Below, in pieces: positions 27,641 through 37,224 of a stretch of 64,000 bases of DNA. Source of the DNA: JAGVSR01 sp963750715 (GTDB taxonomy: Bacteria > Pseudomonadota > Alphaproteobacteria > Rhizobiales > Hyphomicrobiaceae). The translations under genes were made by a program, and so were the position numbers. Within the stretch, counting starts at the first letter, position 1; the number at the start of each line of letters is the position of its first letter. A model generated the notes under the pieces. The model was not told the DNA's origin. It did not search any database and was given only the letters and a program-made list of their open reading frames with translations. The stretch covers positions 1-64,000 of the forward strand of contig CAVVRP010000013.1 in NCBI GenBank assembly GCA_963750715.1. The letters are read 5' to 3'.

Positions 27641-29298
27641 AACGCTTTCTGTCGGTATGGCTGCCGGCCTGGCCGGTCGAACGTCTCGAACGTCACGAGC
27701 CCGGCTGCGTGCCCGGCAACCGGCCCTTCGCACTGGTCGAAGCCGATGCACACGGTCTGCGCATCACCGCCGTCAACCTCCGCGCTGCCGCGGAGGGTCT
27801 CGATATCGGAACCGCTCTGGCGGATGCCCGGGCGGCTCTGCCGGGGCTTGTCGTGAAGCCTGCCGAGCCGGTGCTGGACGCCCGCGCCCTTCTGCGGCTG
27901 GCACGCTGGTCCGGCCGCTATGGACCGGCGCGCAACCGCGACGGCATCGACGGCCTGTGGATTGATACGACCGGCGTCGCGCACCTGTTCGGCGGCGAAG
28001 AGGCGCTGCTGACGGATCTCGTCGGGCGCCTGCAGCGCTTCGGCATCACCGCACGCGCCGCGATCGCCGGTACGCTGGGTGCTGCACACGCACTGACGCG
28101 CTTTTCCACCTCGGCGCGCACCCCTTGGGTGATTGCCGCGCCGGGCGACGAACGCCGGGCTCTCGAAGGTCTTCCGGTCGAGGCCTTACGCCTCATGCCC
28201 GATGCGGTGCTGCTACTGCGCCGTCTCGGCCTGCGCCGCATCGGCCAGCTGTATGACCTGCCGCGCGCCGCGCTCGAAAAGCGCTTCCATCCCTCCCGGC
28301 AGAACGGACAAGGAGAGCGCAAGGCGGCGGACGCCATCGGCGCGGTGCTGACGCGTCTCGATCAGGCGCTCGGCATGCAGGAGGAACCGCGCCGGCCGCT
28401 GCGCGAGCCCCCGCTGCTGGGCGTGCGCCGCACATGGGCCGAGCCGCTGATCTCCTCTGATGCGCTGGTCGCCGAAATTGTCCGGCTGACCGAGGACATG
28501 TGCGCGTCTTTGAAAGACACAGCTCTTGGGCTCAGGCGCGTGCGTCTGTCGCTCTATCGCGCCGACGGTACAACGGCGGAGATCGAGACGGGGTTTGGAC
28601 GTGCAAGCCGTGACGCCGGCCATGTAACCCGCCTCCTAGGTGAAAAGCTCGCCGGCGTCGAAGCCGGATTCGGCATCGACGTGGCGGCGCTCGACGCGAT
28701 CGCCGTGGAGCGGCTCGATGCCAGCCAGATCGCCCTCGATGCAGGCCGCGGCCGCGCCGAGAGCGGCGATTGCGCTACGTTTGTCGACCGGCTCGTCAAC
28801 CGGCTCGGCGCCTCACGGGTTTACTGCCTCGCTCCCCAGCCAAGCCATATGCCCGAGCGCGCGAGTGTCCGCGCTCCGGCGCTGGCGTCTACCGGCGATT
28901 TCACCGAGGCCAGCGGTGGCCATCTGCGCCCGCACCTGCTGCTCGCCTCACCCGAAACCATCAGCGTGATGGCCGAAGTGCCAGAAGGTCCGCCGCGCCA
29001 GTTCACCTGGCGGCGCGCATTGCATCGCATCGTCAAGGCTGAGGGGCCCGAGCGCATCGAACCGGAATGGTGGCGCTGGCTCGCCCGGCCAAACACGCAG
29101 ACAGCAGGCGGCGGCGACGGCAATGACGACAACGGGCTTGGCGAACTCGTTCCGCCGCCCTCGAGAAACCGGCCGCGCGATTACTACCGCCTGGAAAGCG
29201 ACGACGGGCGGCAGTTCTGGGTGTTCCGCGAGGGTCTCTACCAATGCAGTGCCAAGGAGGGCACGCCGCGCTGGTTCGTGCATGGCCTGTTCGGGTGA
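27637..29298 (+). CDS. imuB: ImuB, Y-family polymerase-like protein
   Basis: Catalytically altered Y-family DNA polymerase homologue of 553 residues. It links ImuA and DnaE2 to the beta clamp during SOS mutagenesis. It starts MKRFLSVWLPAWPVERLE, the usual ImuB start. The segment GLWIDTTGVAHLFGGE stands where active Y-polymerases have the catalytic SIDE/DE acids, consistent with ImuB being inactive. Fingers and little-finger regions follow, and the C-terminus carries the family tail DYYRLESDDGRQFWVFREGLY. It overlaps imuA by 4 nt and is followed 14 nt later by dnaE2, so translation is coupled. Confidence 0.93.
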   Translation: MKRFLSVWLPAWPVERLERHEPGCVPGNRPFALVEADAHGLRITAVNLRAAAEGLDIGTALADARAALPGLVVKPAEPVLDARALLRLARWSGRYGPARNRDGIDGLWIDTTGVAHLFGGEEALLTDLVGRLQRFGITARAAIAGTLGAAHALTRFSTSARTPWVIAAPGDERRALEGLPVEALRLMPDAVLLLRRLGLRRIGQLYDLPRAALEKRFHPSRQNGQGERKAADAIGAVLTRLDQALGMQEEPRRPLREPPLLGVRRTWAEPLISSDALVAEIVRLTEDMCASLKDTALGLRRVRLSLYRADGTTAEIETGFGRASRDAGHVTRLLGEKLAGVEAGFGIDVAALDAIAVERLDASQIALDAGRGRAESGDCATFVDRLVNRLGASRVYCLAPQPSHMPERASVRAPALASTGDFTEASGGHLRPHLLLASPETISVMAEVPEGPPRQFTWRRALHRIVKAEGPERIEPEWWRWLARPNTQTAGGGDGNDDNGLGELVPPPSRNRPRDYYRLESDDGRQFWVFREGLYQCSAKEGTPRWFVHGLFG

Positions 29299-29312
29299 GG
29301 TGAAGGCGTGCC

Positions 29313-32300
29313 ATGCGTTATGCCGAGTTGCAGGCGACGACCAATTTCTCCTTCCTGCGCGGGGCATCCCACGCCGATGAACTCGTCGCGCAGGCAAAGA
29401 TCCTTGGTCTTTCCGCGATTGCCGTCTGCGATCACAACACGCTCGCCGGCGTCGTGCGCGCGTATGTCGCCGCGAAGAAAGCAGAGATCCGCCTGATCGT
29501 TGGCGCGCGCCTCGATCTCCAGGATGCGCCCGGCCTGCTCTGCTTTCCCACCAGCCGCGCCGCCTATGGCCGCCTGTGCCGGCTTTTGTCGCTCGGCCAG
29601 GGCCGCGCGGAGAAAGGCCAGTGCACGCTTTTTCTCACCGATGTCACCGCGCACGCGGACGGCAATATTTTTATCGCGCTGGCGCCGCCCGGCGCCGAAG
29701 GAGCGAACGAGGATATCGCCTTCGAAAGTCGCCTGCGCACCGTCAAGGCCGCGCTCTCACCGTCACGGCTCTATCTGGCAGCCACGCATCGATTCCGCGG
29801 CGATGACCGCGCCCACATCGCCGCTCTGGCCGGAATCGCACGGCGTTGCGGCACACCGCTCGTCGCCACCAATGATGTGCTCTATCACGAGCCGTGCCGC
29901 CGCCCGCTGCAAGACGTGCTGACTTGCATCCGTCACCACACGACGATACGAGAAGCGGGCTTCCTGCTCGAAGCCAATTCCGAACGCCACCTTAAGCCGC
30001 CGGCCGAGATGGCGCGATTGTTCAGAGGTTTCGAGGATGCCATCGCACGCACGGCCGAGATCGCGGACGCCTGCCGCTTTTGCCTCGATGAACTCGTCTA
30101 CGAGTATCCCGGCGAGCCGGTACCGCCCGGCACCACGCCGCAGGCCCACCTCGAGAGCCTCGTCGTGGACGGCGCGCGTCGGCGCTTTCCCGACGGCGTG
30201 CCACCCAAGGTGCAGGCCGTCATCGAACGCGAATTGAAGTTCATCGACGAGCTTGGCTTCGCGCCATACTTCCTCACCGTGCACGATATCGTCAGCTTCG
30301 CCCGCTCGCTCGCCATCCTGTGCCAGGGCCGCGGCTCGGCGGCGAATTCGGTCGTGTGCTATTGCCTCGGCATCACGGCGGTCAATCCGGCCGAGGTCGA
30401 GCTGCTGTTCGAGCGCTTCGTCAGTCATGCACGCAAGGAGCCGCCCGACATCGACGTCGACTTCGAGCACGACCGGCGCGAGGAGATCATCCAGTACATT
30501 TATGCCCGTTACGGCCGCGACCGGGCCGGCCTCGCCGCGACCGTCATTTCCTACCGCGCCCGCTCCGCGGTGCGTGACGTCGGCAAAGCGATGGGACTTT
30601 CGGAAGACACGGTCGCAGCCCTCGCCGGCATGGTGTGGAGCACCCGCTCGGGCGGCGCCTTGCCGGAGAAGTATGTTCGCGAAGCCGGACTGGATCCGGG
30701 CAATCCGCTGCTTGCAACTGTGCTGCGACTTGCGGAGGAATTGATCGGCTTTCCCCGGCACCTGTCGCAGCATGTCGGCGGCTTCGTTCTGACGCGCGGC
30801 GCGCTGGTCGAAGTCGTTCCGGTCGGCAACGCGGCGATGGCCGACCGCACCTTCATCGAGTGGGACAAGGACGACATCGCAGCACTCGGGCTTCTCAAGA
30901 TCGACGTGCTGGCGCTCGGCATGCTGTCGTGCATCCGCCGGGCCTTCGATCTGCTGCGCGAGCATCACGGCCTCGACATGACGCTGGCGAAAGTGCCGCG
31001 CGAGGATGCGGCGACCTACGACATGCTGTGCCGCGCCGACTCGATCGGCGTGTTCCAGGTCGAAAGCCGCGCGCAGATGAACATGCTGCCGCGCCTGAAG
31101 CCGCGCTGCTTCTACGATCTCGTCATCGAAGTCGCGATCGTGCGCCCGGGCCCGATCCAGGGCGACATGGTACATCCGTATCTGCGCCGCCGCTCAGGCA
31201 CGGAGTCCGAGCATTATCCGGCACCCTCGCCCGAGCATGGCCCGGCCGACGAGTTGCGCCAGATCCTCGGCAAGACCAAGGGCGTGCCGCTGTTCCAGGA
31301 GCAGGCCATGCGCATTGCCATGGTGGCGGCGAAGTTCTCCGACGAAGAGGTCAACGAACTGCGCAAGGCGATGGCCACGTTCCGCCGCCGCGGCACCATC
31401 GGCCTGCTGCAGGAGAAGATGATCATGGCCATGGTGGCGCGCGGCTACGACCGCGCCTTCGCCGAACGCTGTTTCAACCAGATCAAGGGCTTCGGCGAAT
31501 ACGGGTTTCCGGAAAGCCATGCGGCGAGCTTTGCGCACCTCGTCTACGTCTCGGCCTGGCTCAAATGCCATTATCCCGCGGCCTTCGCATGCGCGCTGCT
31601 GAACTCTCAGCCGATGGGATTCTATGCCCCTGCCCAGATCGTGCGGGATGCGCGCGAACATGGCGTCGAGGCGCGCGCCGCGGACGTCAACTTGAGCGAC
31701 TGGGATTCGACGCTGGAATCATCAACCCCCTCTCCCCATCGTTCTTCGCGATGGGAAGAGGATAAGGGGCCGGCTCTGCGTCTCGGCCTGCGCCAGATCG
31801 ACGGCATGCAGGAAGAGGAAATCAGGAAGCTCGTCGCGGCTCGCCCATTCTCGTCGGTGCACAACCTGTGGATGCGCGCCGGCGCGCGTCTTGCCGCGCT
31901 GGAGAAGCTCGCCGCCGCCGATGCCTTCTGGTCCATCGGCCTCGACCGGCGGCAGGCCCTGTGGGAGTTGAAGACGCTCGCCAACGCTCCGCCGCTGCCT
32001 CTGTTCGCATGGAGCCAGACGCGAGAAGCCGGCATCGAGGCGGAGGTCGCCTTGCCATGCATGCCCCAGTCGGAGCACGTCGTGTGCGACTACCAGACCC
32101 TGCGGCTGTCGCTGAGAGCCCATCCCATGAGCTTCCTGCGCGCGCGCCTCGAGAGCGAACGCATCTTTGCCTGCCGGGACGTGCGCACCTTGAAGGATGG
32201 CGCGTGCGTCGCGGTCGCCGGCGTGATCCTCGTGCGCCAGCGACCGGGCTCGGCGAAGGGCGTCGTGTTCATGACCATCGAGGACGAGACGGGCGTCGCC

Positions 32301-32669
32301 AACGCGGTGGTATGGCCAAAGACGCTGGAACGTTTCCGCAAGGTCGTGATGCAGGCGCGCCTCATCGTCATCACCGGTCGCATCCAGCGCCACGAGAACA
32401 TCGTCCACGTCGTGTCGGCAAAGCTCGAGGATCGCAGCGAATGGCTGGCGCTACTGTCGCAGGACGCCCAAGAACTGCGCCTTGCACTTGCCAGCGCCGA
32501 TGAAGTTCTCAATCCCAGTCCCGACCCGGCGGAAGCAACGCAACGGAACCATCATCCCCGCTGGACACGCAACACACCTCGTCCGCGTCCCGTTCATCCG
32601 CGCGGCGAACGCATCATTACGAAAACGCGGGTGCCGGACGTCATTCCTAAATCAAGGGATTTCCACTGA
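29313..32669 (+). CDS. dnaE2: error-prone DNA polymerase DnaE2
   Basis: C-family DNA polymerase of 1118 residues, the catalytic subunit of the SOS mutasome. The N-terminal PHP domain begins YAELQATTNFSFLRGASHADELV. The palm has GRGSAANSVVCY and PDIDVDFEHDRREE with the catalytic aspartates. The tail has an OB-fold (VAVAGVILVRQRPGSAKGVVFMTIEDETG). It lacks the long C-terminal clamp and tau regions of DnaE1, as expected. Between TLE and PALRLGLRQI there is an extra ~16-residue segment, SSTPSPHRSSRWEEDKG, produced by a palindromic repeat (31729-31761). The last ~45 residues are basic and variable. It ends the imuA-imuB-dnaE2 operon. Confidence 0.96.
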   Translation: MRYAELQATTNFSFLRGASHADELVAQAKILGLSAIAVCDHNTLAGVVRAYVAAKKAEIRLIVGARLDLQDAPGLLCFPTSRAAYGRLCRLLSLGQGRAEKGQCTLFLTDVTAHADGNIFIALAPPGAEGANEDIAFESRLRTVKAALSPSRLYLAATHRFRGDDRAHIAALAGIARRCGTPLVATNDVLYHEPCRRPLQDVLTCIRHHTTIREAGFLLEANSERHLKPPAEMARLFRGFEDAIARTAEIADACRFCLDELVYEYPGEPVPPGTTPQAHLESLVVDGARRRFPDGVPPKVQAVIERELKFIDELGFAPYFLTVHDIVSFARSLAILCQGRGSAANSVVCYCLGITAVNPAEVELLFERFVSHARKEPPDIDVDFEHDRREEIIQYIYARYGRDRAGLAATVISYRARSAVRDVGKAMGLSEDTVAALAGMVWSTRSGGALPEKYVREAGLDPGNPLLATVLRLAEELIGFPRHLSQHVGGFVLTRGALVEVVPVGNAAMADRTFIEWDKDDIAALGLLKIDVLALGMLSCIRRAFDLLREHHGLDMTLAKVPREDAATYDMLCRADSIGVFQVESRAQMNMLPRLKPRCFYDLVIEVAIVRPGPIQGDMVHPYLRRRSGTESEHYPAPSPEHGPADELRQILGKTKGVPLFQEQAMRIAMVAAKFSDEEVNELRKAMATFRRRGTIGLLQEKMIMAMVARGYDRAFAERCFNQIKGFGEYGFPESHAASFAHLVYVSAWLKCHYPAAFACALLNSQPMGFYAPAQIVRDAREHGVEARAADVNLSDWDSTLESSTPSPHRSSRWEEDKGPALRLGLRQIDGMQEEEIRKLVAARPFSSVHNLWMRAGARLAALEKLAAADAFWSIGLDRRQALWELKTLANAPPLPLFAWSQTREAGIEAEVALPCMPQSEHVVCDYQTLRLSLRAHPMSFLRARLESERIFACRDVRTLKDGACVAVAGVILVRQRPGSAKGVVFMTIEDETGVANAVVWPKTLERFRKVVMQARLIVITGRIQRHENIVHVVSAKLEDRSEWLALLSQDAQELRLALASADEVLNPSPDPAEATQRNHHPRWTRNTPRPRPVHPRGERIITKTRVPDVIPKSRDFH
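31729..31761. repeat. palindromic repeat element inserted in frame within dnaE2
   Basis: CCTCTCCCCATCG (31729-31741) and CGATGGGAAGAGG (31749-31761) form a 13-bp stem with one G-T pair and a 7-nt loop. Further CCCC/GGGG flanks extend it. The type (C/T-rich arm, G/A-rich arm) resembles intergenic palindromes common in Rhizobiales. Here it lies inside a coding region and adds about 16 codons without breaking the frame. Confidence 0.65.
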
Positions 32670-32742
32670 CCGGGCCGCTCACGGAACCGCGCGATGAGCG
32701 ATGCGGCCGGAGAACGCCCTGATGCGATCCGCGTCACGTCGA

Positions 32743-33206
32743 TCAGTTCTTCACGGTCTGGCTGGTGGACCTCCCTTCCACACCCATGAAAACCGCCAGG
32801 ATGCGCATTGTGCCGGCACCCGTGTTGCGGTCATTGTTGGGCGTCGACATCGCTTCCAGAACCGCCTCTCCCGCCCGATCGATGCAACGCCCTTGTCGCC
32901 ATAGTCGACCGTCAACTCGCCCTCCAGCACATAACCGAAGGCTGGCACGCCATGCGTACATCCCTTTTCCTGGCCGGGCGTCAATGCCACCACCACCGCC
33001 ATTACGCGCGGAGACCCTGCCGGATATGCGATCGTCTCGCCCTTGATGGTTTGTCCCGACGACACCAGCGGCGTCACCGTCGGCAAGGCGCGTTGAGCCG
33101 GAGCTTCAGCATGCGTACCCACAGCAAACCCGGTCGCTGCCGCAATCAGCACAAGCTCTAGAAGGCGAGCCCACGGACACAGTCCTTCACGGGCATTCCA
33201 TGCCAT
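32743..33206 (-). CDS. secreted cupin-domain protein (frameshifted)
   Basis: Small single-domain cupin of about 150 residues with an N-terminal hydrophobic export segment (LLELVLIAAATGFAVGTHA). The first frame gives YPAGSPRVMAVVVALTPGQEK, then CTHGVPAFGYVLEGELTVDYGDKG, covering cupin motif 1. Around 32880 the frame changes, and RAGEAVLEAMSTPNNDRNTGAGTMRILAVFMGVEG continues motif 2 to a stop at 32743. Motif 1 normally has an H-x-H pair; here only C-T-H is seen, which may reflect a second indel. A single base change would restore the protein. It is divergent from ggt. Ligand unknown. Confidence 0.65.
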
Positions 33207-33229
33207 CGAGTTCCCCCTATAATCACCGC

Positions 33230-35026
33230 ATGATGCCCCCTACTACGCTGCCTGTTTCTCGTTCCCCCCGCAATGCCGCTACGATCCCGCGCCGATGGGC
33301 GTGCCTGGCTTTTGCCGGCTTGTTCGCCTTATCAGCAGCCATGCCGACTTCCAGCCAGCAGCGCCAGCTTTCTCCGGAGACGGAGACCGGCCGCAGCGAC
33401 CAGAACCTTGCCACCGCCTCGCGCTACATGATTTCCACGGCCAACCGGTTCGCGAGCGAGGCAGGCCGCGAGATGCTGCGGGCGGGCGGTTCGGCCGTCG
33501 ATGCAGCGATCGCGGCCCAATTGGTGCTCGGCCTTGTCGAGCCGCAGTCGTCAGGGCTCGGAGGTGGCGCCTTCATGCTGCATTGGGCCCAGCAGACGCG
33601 CCAACTCGTCACTTACGACGGTCGGGAAACGGCGCCCGCGAGCGCCAAACCGGATCGGTTCTTACGCGACGGCACGCCGATCCCGTTCGACGACGCCGTT
33701 CATTCAGGGCTGTCGATCGGCACACCAGGTCTCGTGCGTCTGTTGGCGGCCGCTCACCGCGCGCACGGAAAGCTGGCCTGGCCAGCGCTATTCGCGCCCG
33801 CGATCCGCCTTGCCGAGAACGGATTTGTAGTCTCCCACCGGCTCAGTTTCCTGCTTGCATGGAATGGCGCGGACAAGTTCGACGCGGCGGCCCGGGGCTA
33901 CTTCTTCGACGACGCCGGCCGCGCCCGTCCGGTGGGCCATGTCCTCAAGAACCCAGCCTACGCGGAGACGCTCAAAATGGTTGCCAGTGAGGGTGCCGAT
34001 GCCTTCTACAAGGGTCGGATCGCACAGGCGATCGTCGAAGCCGCGCAAAATGCACCGCGCGCGCCCGGCGACATCACGGCCGGCGATCTCGAAAGTTACG
34101 CCAGCAAGGAGCGGCCGTCCGCGTGCGTGCCCTATCGAGTTTACAGCGTGTGCGGCATGGGTCCACCGTCGTCGGGCGGGGTCGCGGTTGCCCAGATCCT
34201 TCAGTTCCTCGAACCTTTCGATCTGGGCCGCGCGCCATCCGCACACGCGATGCACCTGATCGCCGAAGCCGAGAAGCTCGCCTACGCGGATCGCGACCGC
34301 TACCTCGCCGACCCCGATTTCGTAGCCGTTCCGGGCGGATTGACGGATGCCGGCTACATCGCCGAGCGCCGTCACCTAATCGACGCTGGCACTGCCATGA
34401 AACGGCCGTCCTTCGGCGTGCCGCCCGGCACCGACAGTAGAGCCTTCGGCGACGACGCAACACTCGAGCGCTCCGGCACCAGCCACATCTCGGTTATCGA
34501 CACCGAGGGCAACTCGGTGGCCATGACAACAACCATCGAAGGCGCGTTCGGATCCGGCGTCATGGCCGCAGGTTTTCTCCTCAACAACGAACTGACAGAT
34601 TTCTCATTCAGACCGGCGGGCCTCGACGGTGCGCCGGCAGCGAACAGGGTGGAGGGCGGCAAGCGCCCGCGCAGCACCATGGCCCCGACGATCGTGTTCG
34701 ACGACAAGGGCGACGTCGTCGCGGTTCTCGGCTCGCCCGGCGGCGGCCGCATCATTCTCTATGTGGTCAAAAGCCTCGTCGCCCTGCTGGATTGGAAGAT
34801 GGATGCGCAGGCAGCGGCCGCCGAACCGAACTTCGGCAGCATGGGCGGGGCCGTGGAAATCGAATACAGCTGGCAATCGCTGCTGTACGGCCTGAGGCTC
34901 AAGTCTTATGGCCATGCAGTCGTTCCGGATCTGATGAACTCGGGCACACAAATCGTGATGCGGCGGGACGGCACGGTCGACGGCGGAGCCGATCCCCGAC
35001 GCGAGGGCGCGGCACTTGGAGATTGA
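33230..35026 (+). CDS. ggt: gamma-glutamyltransferase
   Basis: Periplasmic N-terminal nucleophile hydrolase of about 598 residues that cleaves and transfers the gamma-glutamyl group of glutathione. An N-terminal signal region (WACLAFAGLFALSAAMPTSSQ) is followed by the large chain with ANRFASEAGREMLRAGGSAVDAAIAA and PQSSGLGGGAFMLHW. Self-cleavage is expected before the threonine of SGTSHISVID (residue ~417), which becomes the catalytic residue. The small chain has GSPGGGRIILYV. ATG 33230 or 33233 is preferred to 33200, which overlaps the divergent cupin start. The next gene starts 2 nt after the stop. Confidence 0.93.
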   Translation: MMPPTTLPVSRSPRNAATIPRRWACLAFAGLFALSAAMPTSSQQRQLSPETETGRSDQNLATASRYMISTANRFASEAGREMLRAGGSAVDAAIAAQLVLGLVEPQSSGLGGGAFMLHWAQQTRQLVTYDGRETAPASAKPDRFLRDGTPIPFDDAVHSGLSIGTPGLVRLLAAAHRAHGKLAWPALFAPAIRLAENGFVVSHRLSFLLAWNGADKFDAAARGYFFDDAGRARPVGHVLKNPAYAETLKMVASEGADAFYKGRIAQAIVEAAQNAPRAPGDITAGDLESYASKERPSACVPYRVYSVCGMGPPSSGGVAVAQILQFLEPFDLGRAPSAHAMHLIAEAEKLAYADRDRYLADPDFVAVPGGLTDAGYIAERRHLIDAGTAMKRPSFGVPPGTDSRAFGDDATLERSGTSHISVIDTEGNSVAMTTTIEGAFGSGVMAAGFLLNNELTDFSFRPAGLDGAPAANRVEGGKRPRSTMAPTIVFDDKGDVVAVLGSPGGGRIILYVVKSLVALLDWKMDAQAAAAEPNFGSMGGAVEIEYSWQSLLYGLRLKSYGHAVVPDLMNSGTQIVMRRDGTVDGGADPRREGAALGD

Positions 35027-35027
35027 G

Positions 35028-36029
35028 ATGTCGAGGCCGTTGATCACCATCGCCGGCGCGGGAATCCTCGGTCTGTGGCAAGCGTTGACCCTGGCCCGAG
35101 GCGGACATCGCGTCCGGCTAGTCGATCAGAGCTCTGAACCGGCCGAGACCTGCACGAGCCGTCATGCAGGCGCGATGCTGGCGCCCGATTGCGAAGCAGA
35201 ATCCACACCGGCCGAAGTGCGGGATTTCGGACGCCAGGGTCTCGATCTGTGGCGAGCGTACTATCCCCAAGTGGTCGGCGGCGGCAGTCTCGTTGTCGCC
35301 GGTGCCCGGGATCAACCGGAACTGACGCGGTTTGCCCGCATGACGCAAGGCCATCGCACCATCGATCGCGCCGGTGTCGCTCGCCTCGAACCCGATCTCG
35401 CAGACCGCTTCGAGACAGCGCTCTTCTTTGCGGATGAGGGCCATGTCGTCACGCCGCAAGCCCTTTCATTCCTGCTGAGTGCCGCGCGTGACGCCGGCGC
35501 TGCCATTCACCTCGGCACACCGTGCGACCGGAGTGAAGATGGCGATATCGTCATAGACTGTACGGGGCTGGGCGCGCGCGATGCGCTGCCCAATCTGCGC
35601 GGCGTGCGTGGGGAGCGGGTGCTTATCGCGACCCGCGACATCCGGTTATCGAGACCGGTGCGGCTGCTGCATCCGCGACACCCGCTCTACATCGTGCCGT
35701 GGGGGAACGGCCGTTATCTCATCGGCGCAACTATGGTCGAGAGCGAAGACTTGGGTCCGATCACGGTGCGTTCGGCGCTGGAGCTTCTCGGTGCGGCCTA
35801 CGCTGTCCACCCCGCATTCGGTGAAGCTGCGGTCCTGGAAACAGGCGCGGGCGTGCGCCCAGCTTTTCCCGACAATGTTCCGCGCGCTATCGTGCGCGAT
35901 AGCGGCCGGCGCATCTACGTCAACGGCGCCTACCGGCATGGCTACCTTTTGGCGCCCGTGCTCGCCGCCGCGGTTCGCGACTTCATCGAACAAGGCTGGC
36001 AACACCCGCTGATTTCGATCGAAAGCTGA
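35028..36029 (+). CDS. FAD-dependent oxidoreductase, glycine oxidase (ThiO)-like
   Basis: D-amino-acid-oxidase-fold flavoprotein of 333 residues. The dinucleotide-binding GxGxxG is in IAGAGILGLWQALTLARGGHRV. TSRHAGAMLAPDCE and the C-terminal NGAYRHGYLLAPVLAAAV match the ThiO branch, where the arginine binds the substrate carboxylate. ThiO makes the glycine imine used to build the thiazole of thiamine, but no thi genes are near, so another amine or amino acid could be the substrate. GGAG lies before ATG 35028. It is tightly coupled to ggt (2-nt gap), suggesting a joint role in amino acid turnover. Confidence 0.75.
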   Translation: MSRPLITIAGAGILGLWQALTLARGGHRVRLVDQSSEPAETCTSRHAGAMLAPDCEAESTPAEVRDFGRQGLDLWRAYYPQVVGGGSLVVAGARDQPELTRFARMTQGHRTIDRAGVARLEPDLADRFETALFFADEGHVVTPQALSFLLSAARDAGAAIHLGTPCDRSEDGDIVIDCTGLGARDALPNLRGVRGERVLIATRDIRLSRPVRLLHPRHPLYIVPWGNGRYLIGATMVESEDLGPITVRSALELLGAAYAVHPAFGEAAVLETGAGVRPAFPDNVPRAIVRDSGRRIYVNGAYRHGYLLAPVLAAAVRDFIEQGWQHPLISIES

Positions 36030-36174
36030 GCGGGCACTCCGCTGGCAGTCGCTCCGTCGACGCCATGCCGAGTCTTTCGCCGCGCGTCAAGTCCTGCAAC
36101 GCTTCGACATCTCGAAACGACAACCGCAGCAAACAAGCATTGTGGTGAGATTGGCGGCCTTGTAATAAGCAACG

Positions 36175-37143
36175 GTGAAGAAACACTCGCATGAGCATGA
36201 CGGACATCAGGCGCAGGCGCACCATGACGGCGGGGAGGCGATGGCCGCAACCGGCCATTCCCATGCGCAGAAAGATTTCGGCCGCGCTTTTCTCATAGGT
36301 ATCGCGCTCAATACGGGCTTCGTCGCAATCGAAGCCGTCTACGGCATCTTTTCAAATTCGATGGCACTTCTTGCGGATGCCGGACACAACCTCAGCGATG
36401 TTTTCGGACTGCTGGTGGCGTGGGGCGCTGCCACTTTGGCGAAACAGGCCCCGACCGCGCGATACACCTATGGGCTTCGCTCGTCGTCCATCCTTGCCGC
36501 ACTAACCAATGCCATGGTCCTGCTGCTGGCGGTCGGCGCGATTGTCTGGGAAGCGATCCGACGCTTCATCGCGCCCGAGCCCGTTGCCAGCACGACAGTG
36601 ATGATCGTCGCAGCCATCGGCATTGTGATCAATGCGGCCACGGCCTGGTTGTTCATGTCCGGCCGGTACGACGATCTGAACATCAGGGGCGCATATCTGC
36701 ACATGGCGGCGGATGCCGCCGTTTCACTCGGAGTGGTGGTTGCCGCGATCGTCATCATTGTCACCGGTTGGCTTTGGGTGGACCCGCTGGTCAGTCTGAT
36801 CATTGCCGGCGTGATCGTTTGGGGTACCTGGGGTTTGCTCAGGGATTCGATGACGCTTGCCGTACATGGCGTACCGCCTGCAATTCGCGAGGGGGACGTG
36901 CGGCATACGCTCGCATCCCTGCCGGGCGTTGCGGCCATTCACGACCTGCACGTCTGGGCCATGAGCACGACGGATACGGCACTCACCTGCCACCTCGTCA
37001 TGCCGGCGGGATGTCCGGGCGACGGCTTTCTGGCGGAGACGGCCCAGTTGCTGCATGACCGCTTCAATATCCAGCATATGACGCTGCAGATCGAGCGGGG
37101 GGACGGCCCGGCGTGTTCCCTGGAGCCGGATGACGTGGTCTGA
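36175..37143 (+). CDS. cation diffusion facilitator family transporter (CzcD/ZitB-like)
   Basis: Inner-membrane Zn2+/Co2+/Cd2+-proton antiporter of ~322 residues from a GTG start. The His-rich N-terminus (HSHEHDGHQAQAHHDGG) can bind metal. Six helices follow, with the site residues HNLSDVFGLL in helix 2 and HMAADAAVSLGVV in helix 5. A C-terminal cytoplasmic domain (VAAIHDLHVWAMSTTDTALTCHLV) is of the type that dimerises on zinc. It lies alone between thiO and ubiE. Together with znuA it represents export versus import of zinc. The start lacks a clear ribosome binding site. Confidence 0.93.
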   Translation: MKKHSHEHDGHQAQAHHDGGEAMAATGHSHAQKDFGRAFLIGIALNTGFVAIEAVYGIFSNSMALLADAGHNLSDVFGLLVAWGAATLAKQAPTARYTYGLRSSSILAALTNAMVLLLAVGAIVWEAIRRFIAPEPVASTTVMIVAAIGIVINAATAWLFMSGRYDDLNIRGAYLHMAADAAVSLGVVVAAIVIIVTGWLWVDPLVSLIIAGVIVWGTWGLLRDSMTLAVHGVPPAIREGDVRHTLASLPGVAAIHDLHVWAMSTTDTALTCHLVMPAGCPGDGFLAETAQLLHDRFNIQHMTLQIERGDGPACSLEPDDVV

Positions 37144-37224
37144 CGACCCCCGGATGGCTAGTTGCTTCGACGGCCCTCGCATGCCGCAGTAGCGCGTTCG
37201 GGCTGCTACCGTTATGGTCGGGCC

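Noticed and set aside
29763..31175. 470-codon minus-strand open frame opposite dnaE2
   Set aside because: Antisense of highly conserved DnaE2 catalytic sequence; not independent coding.
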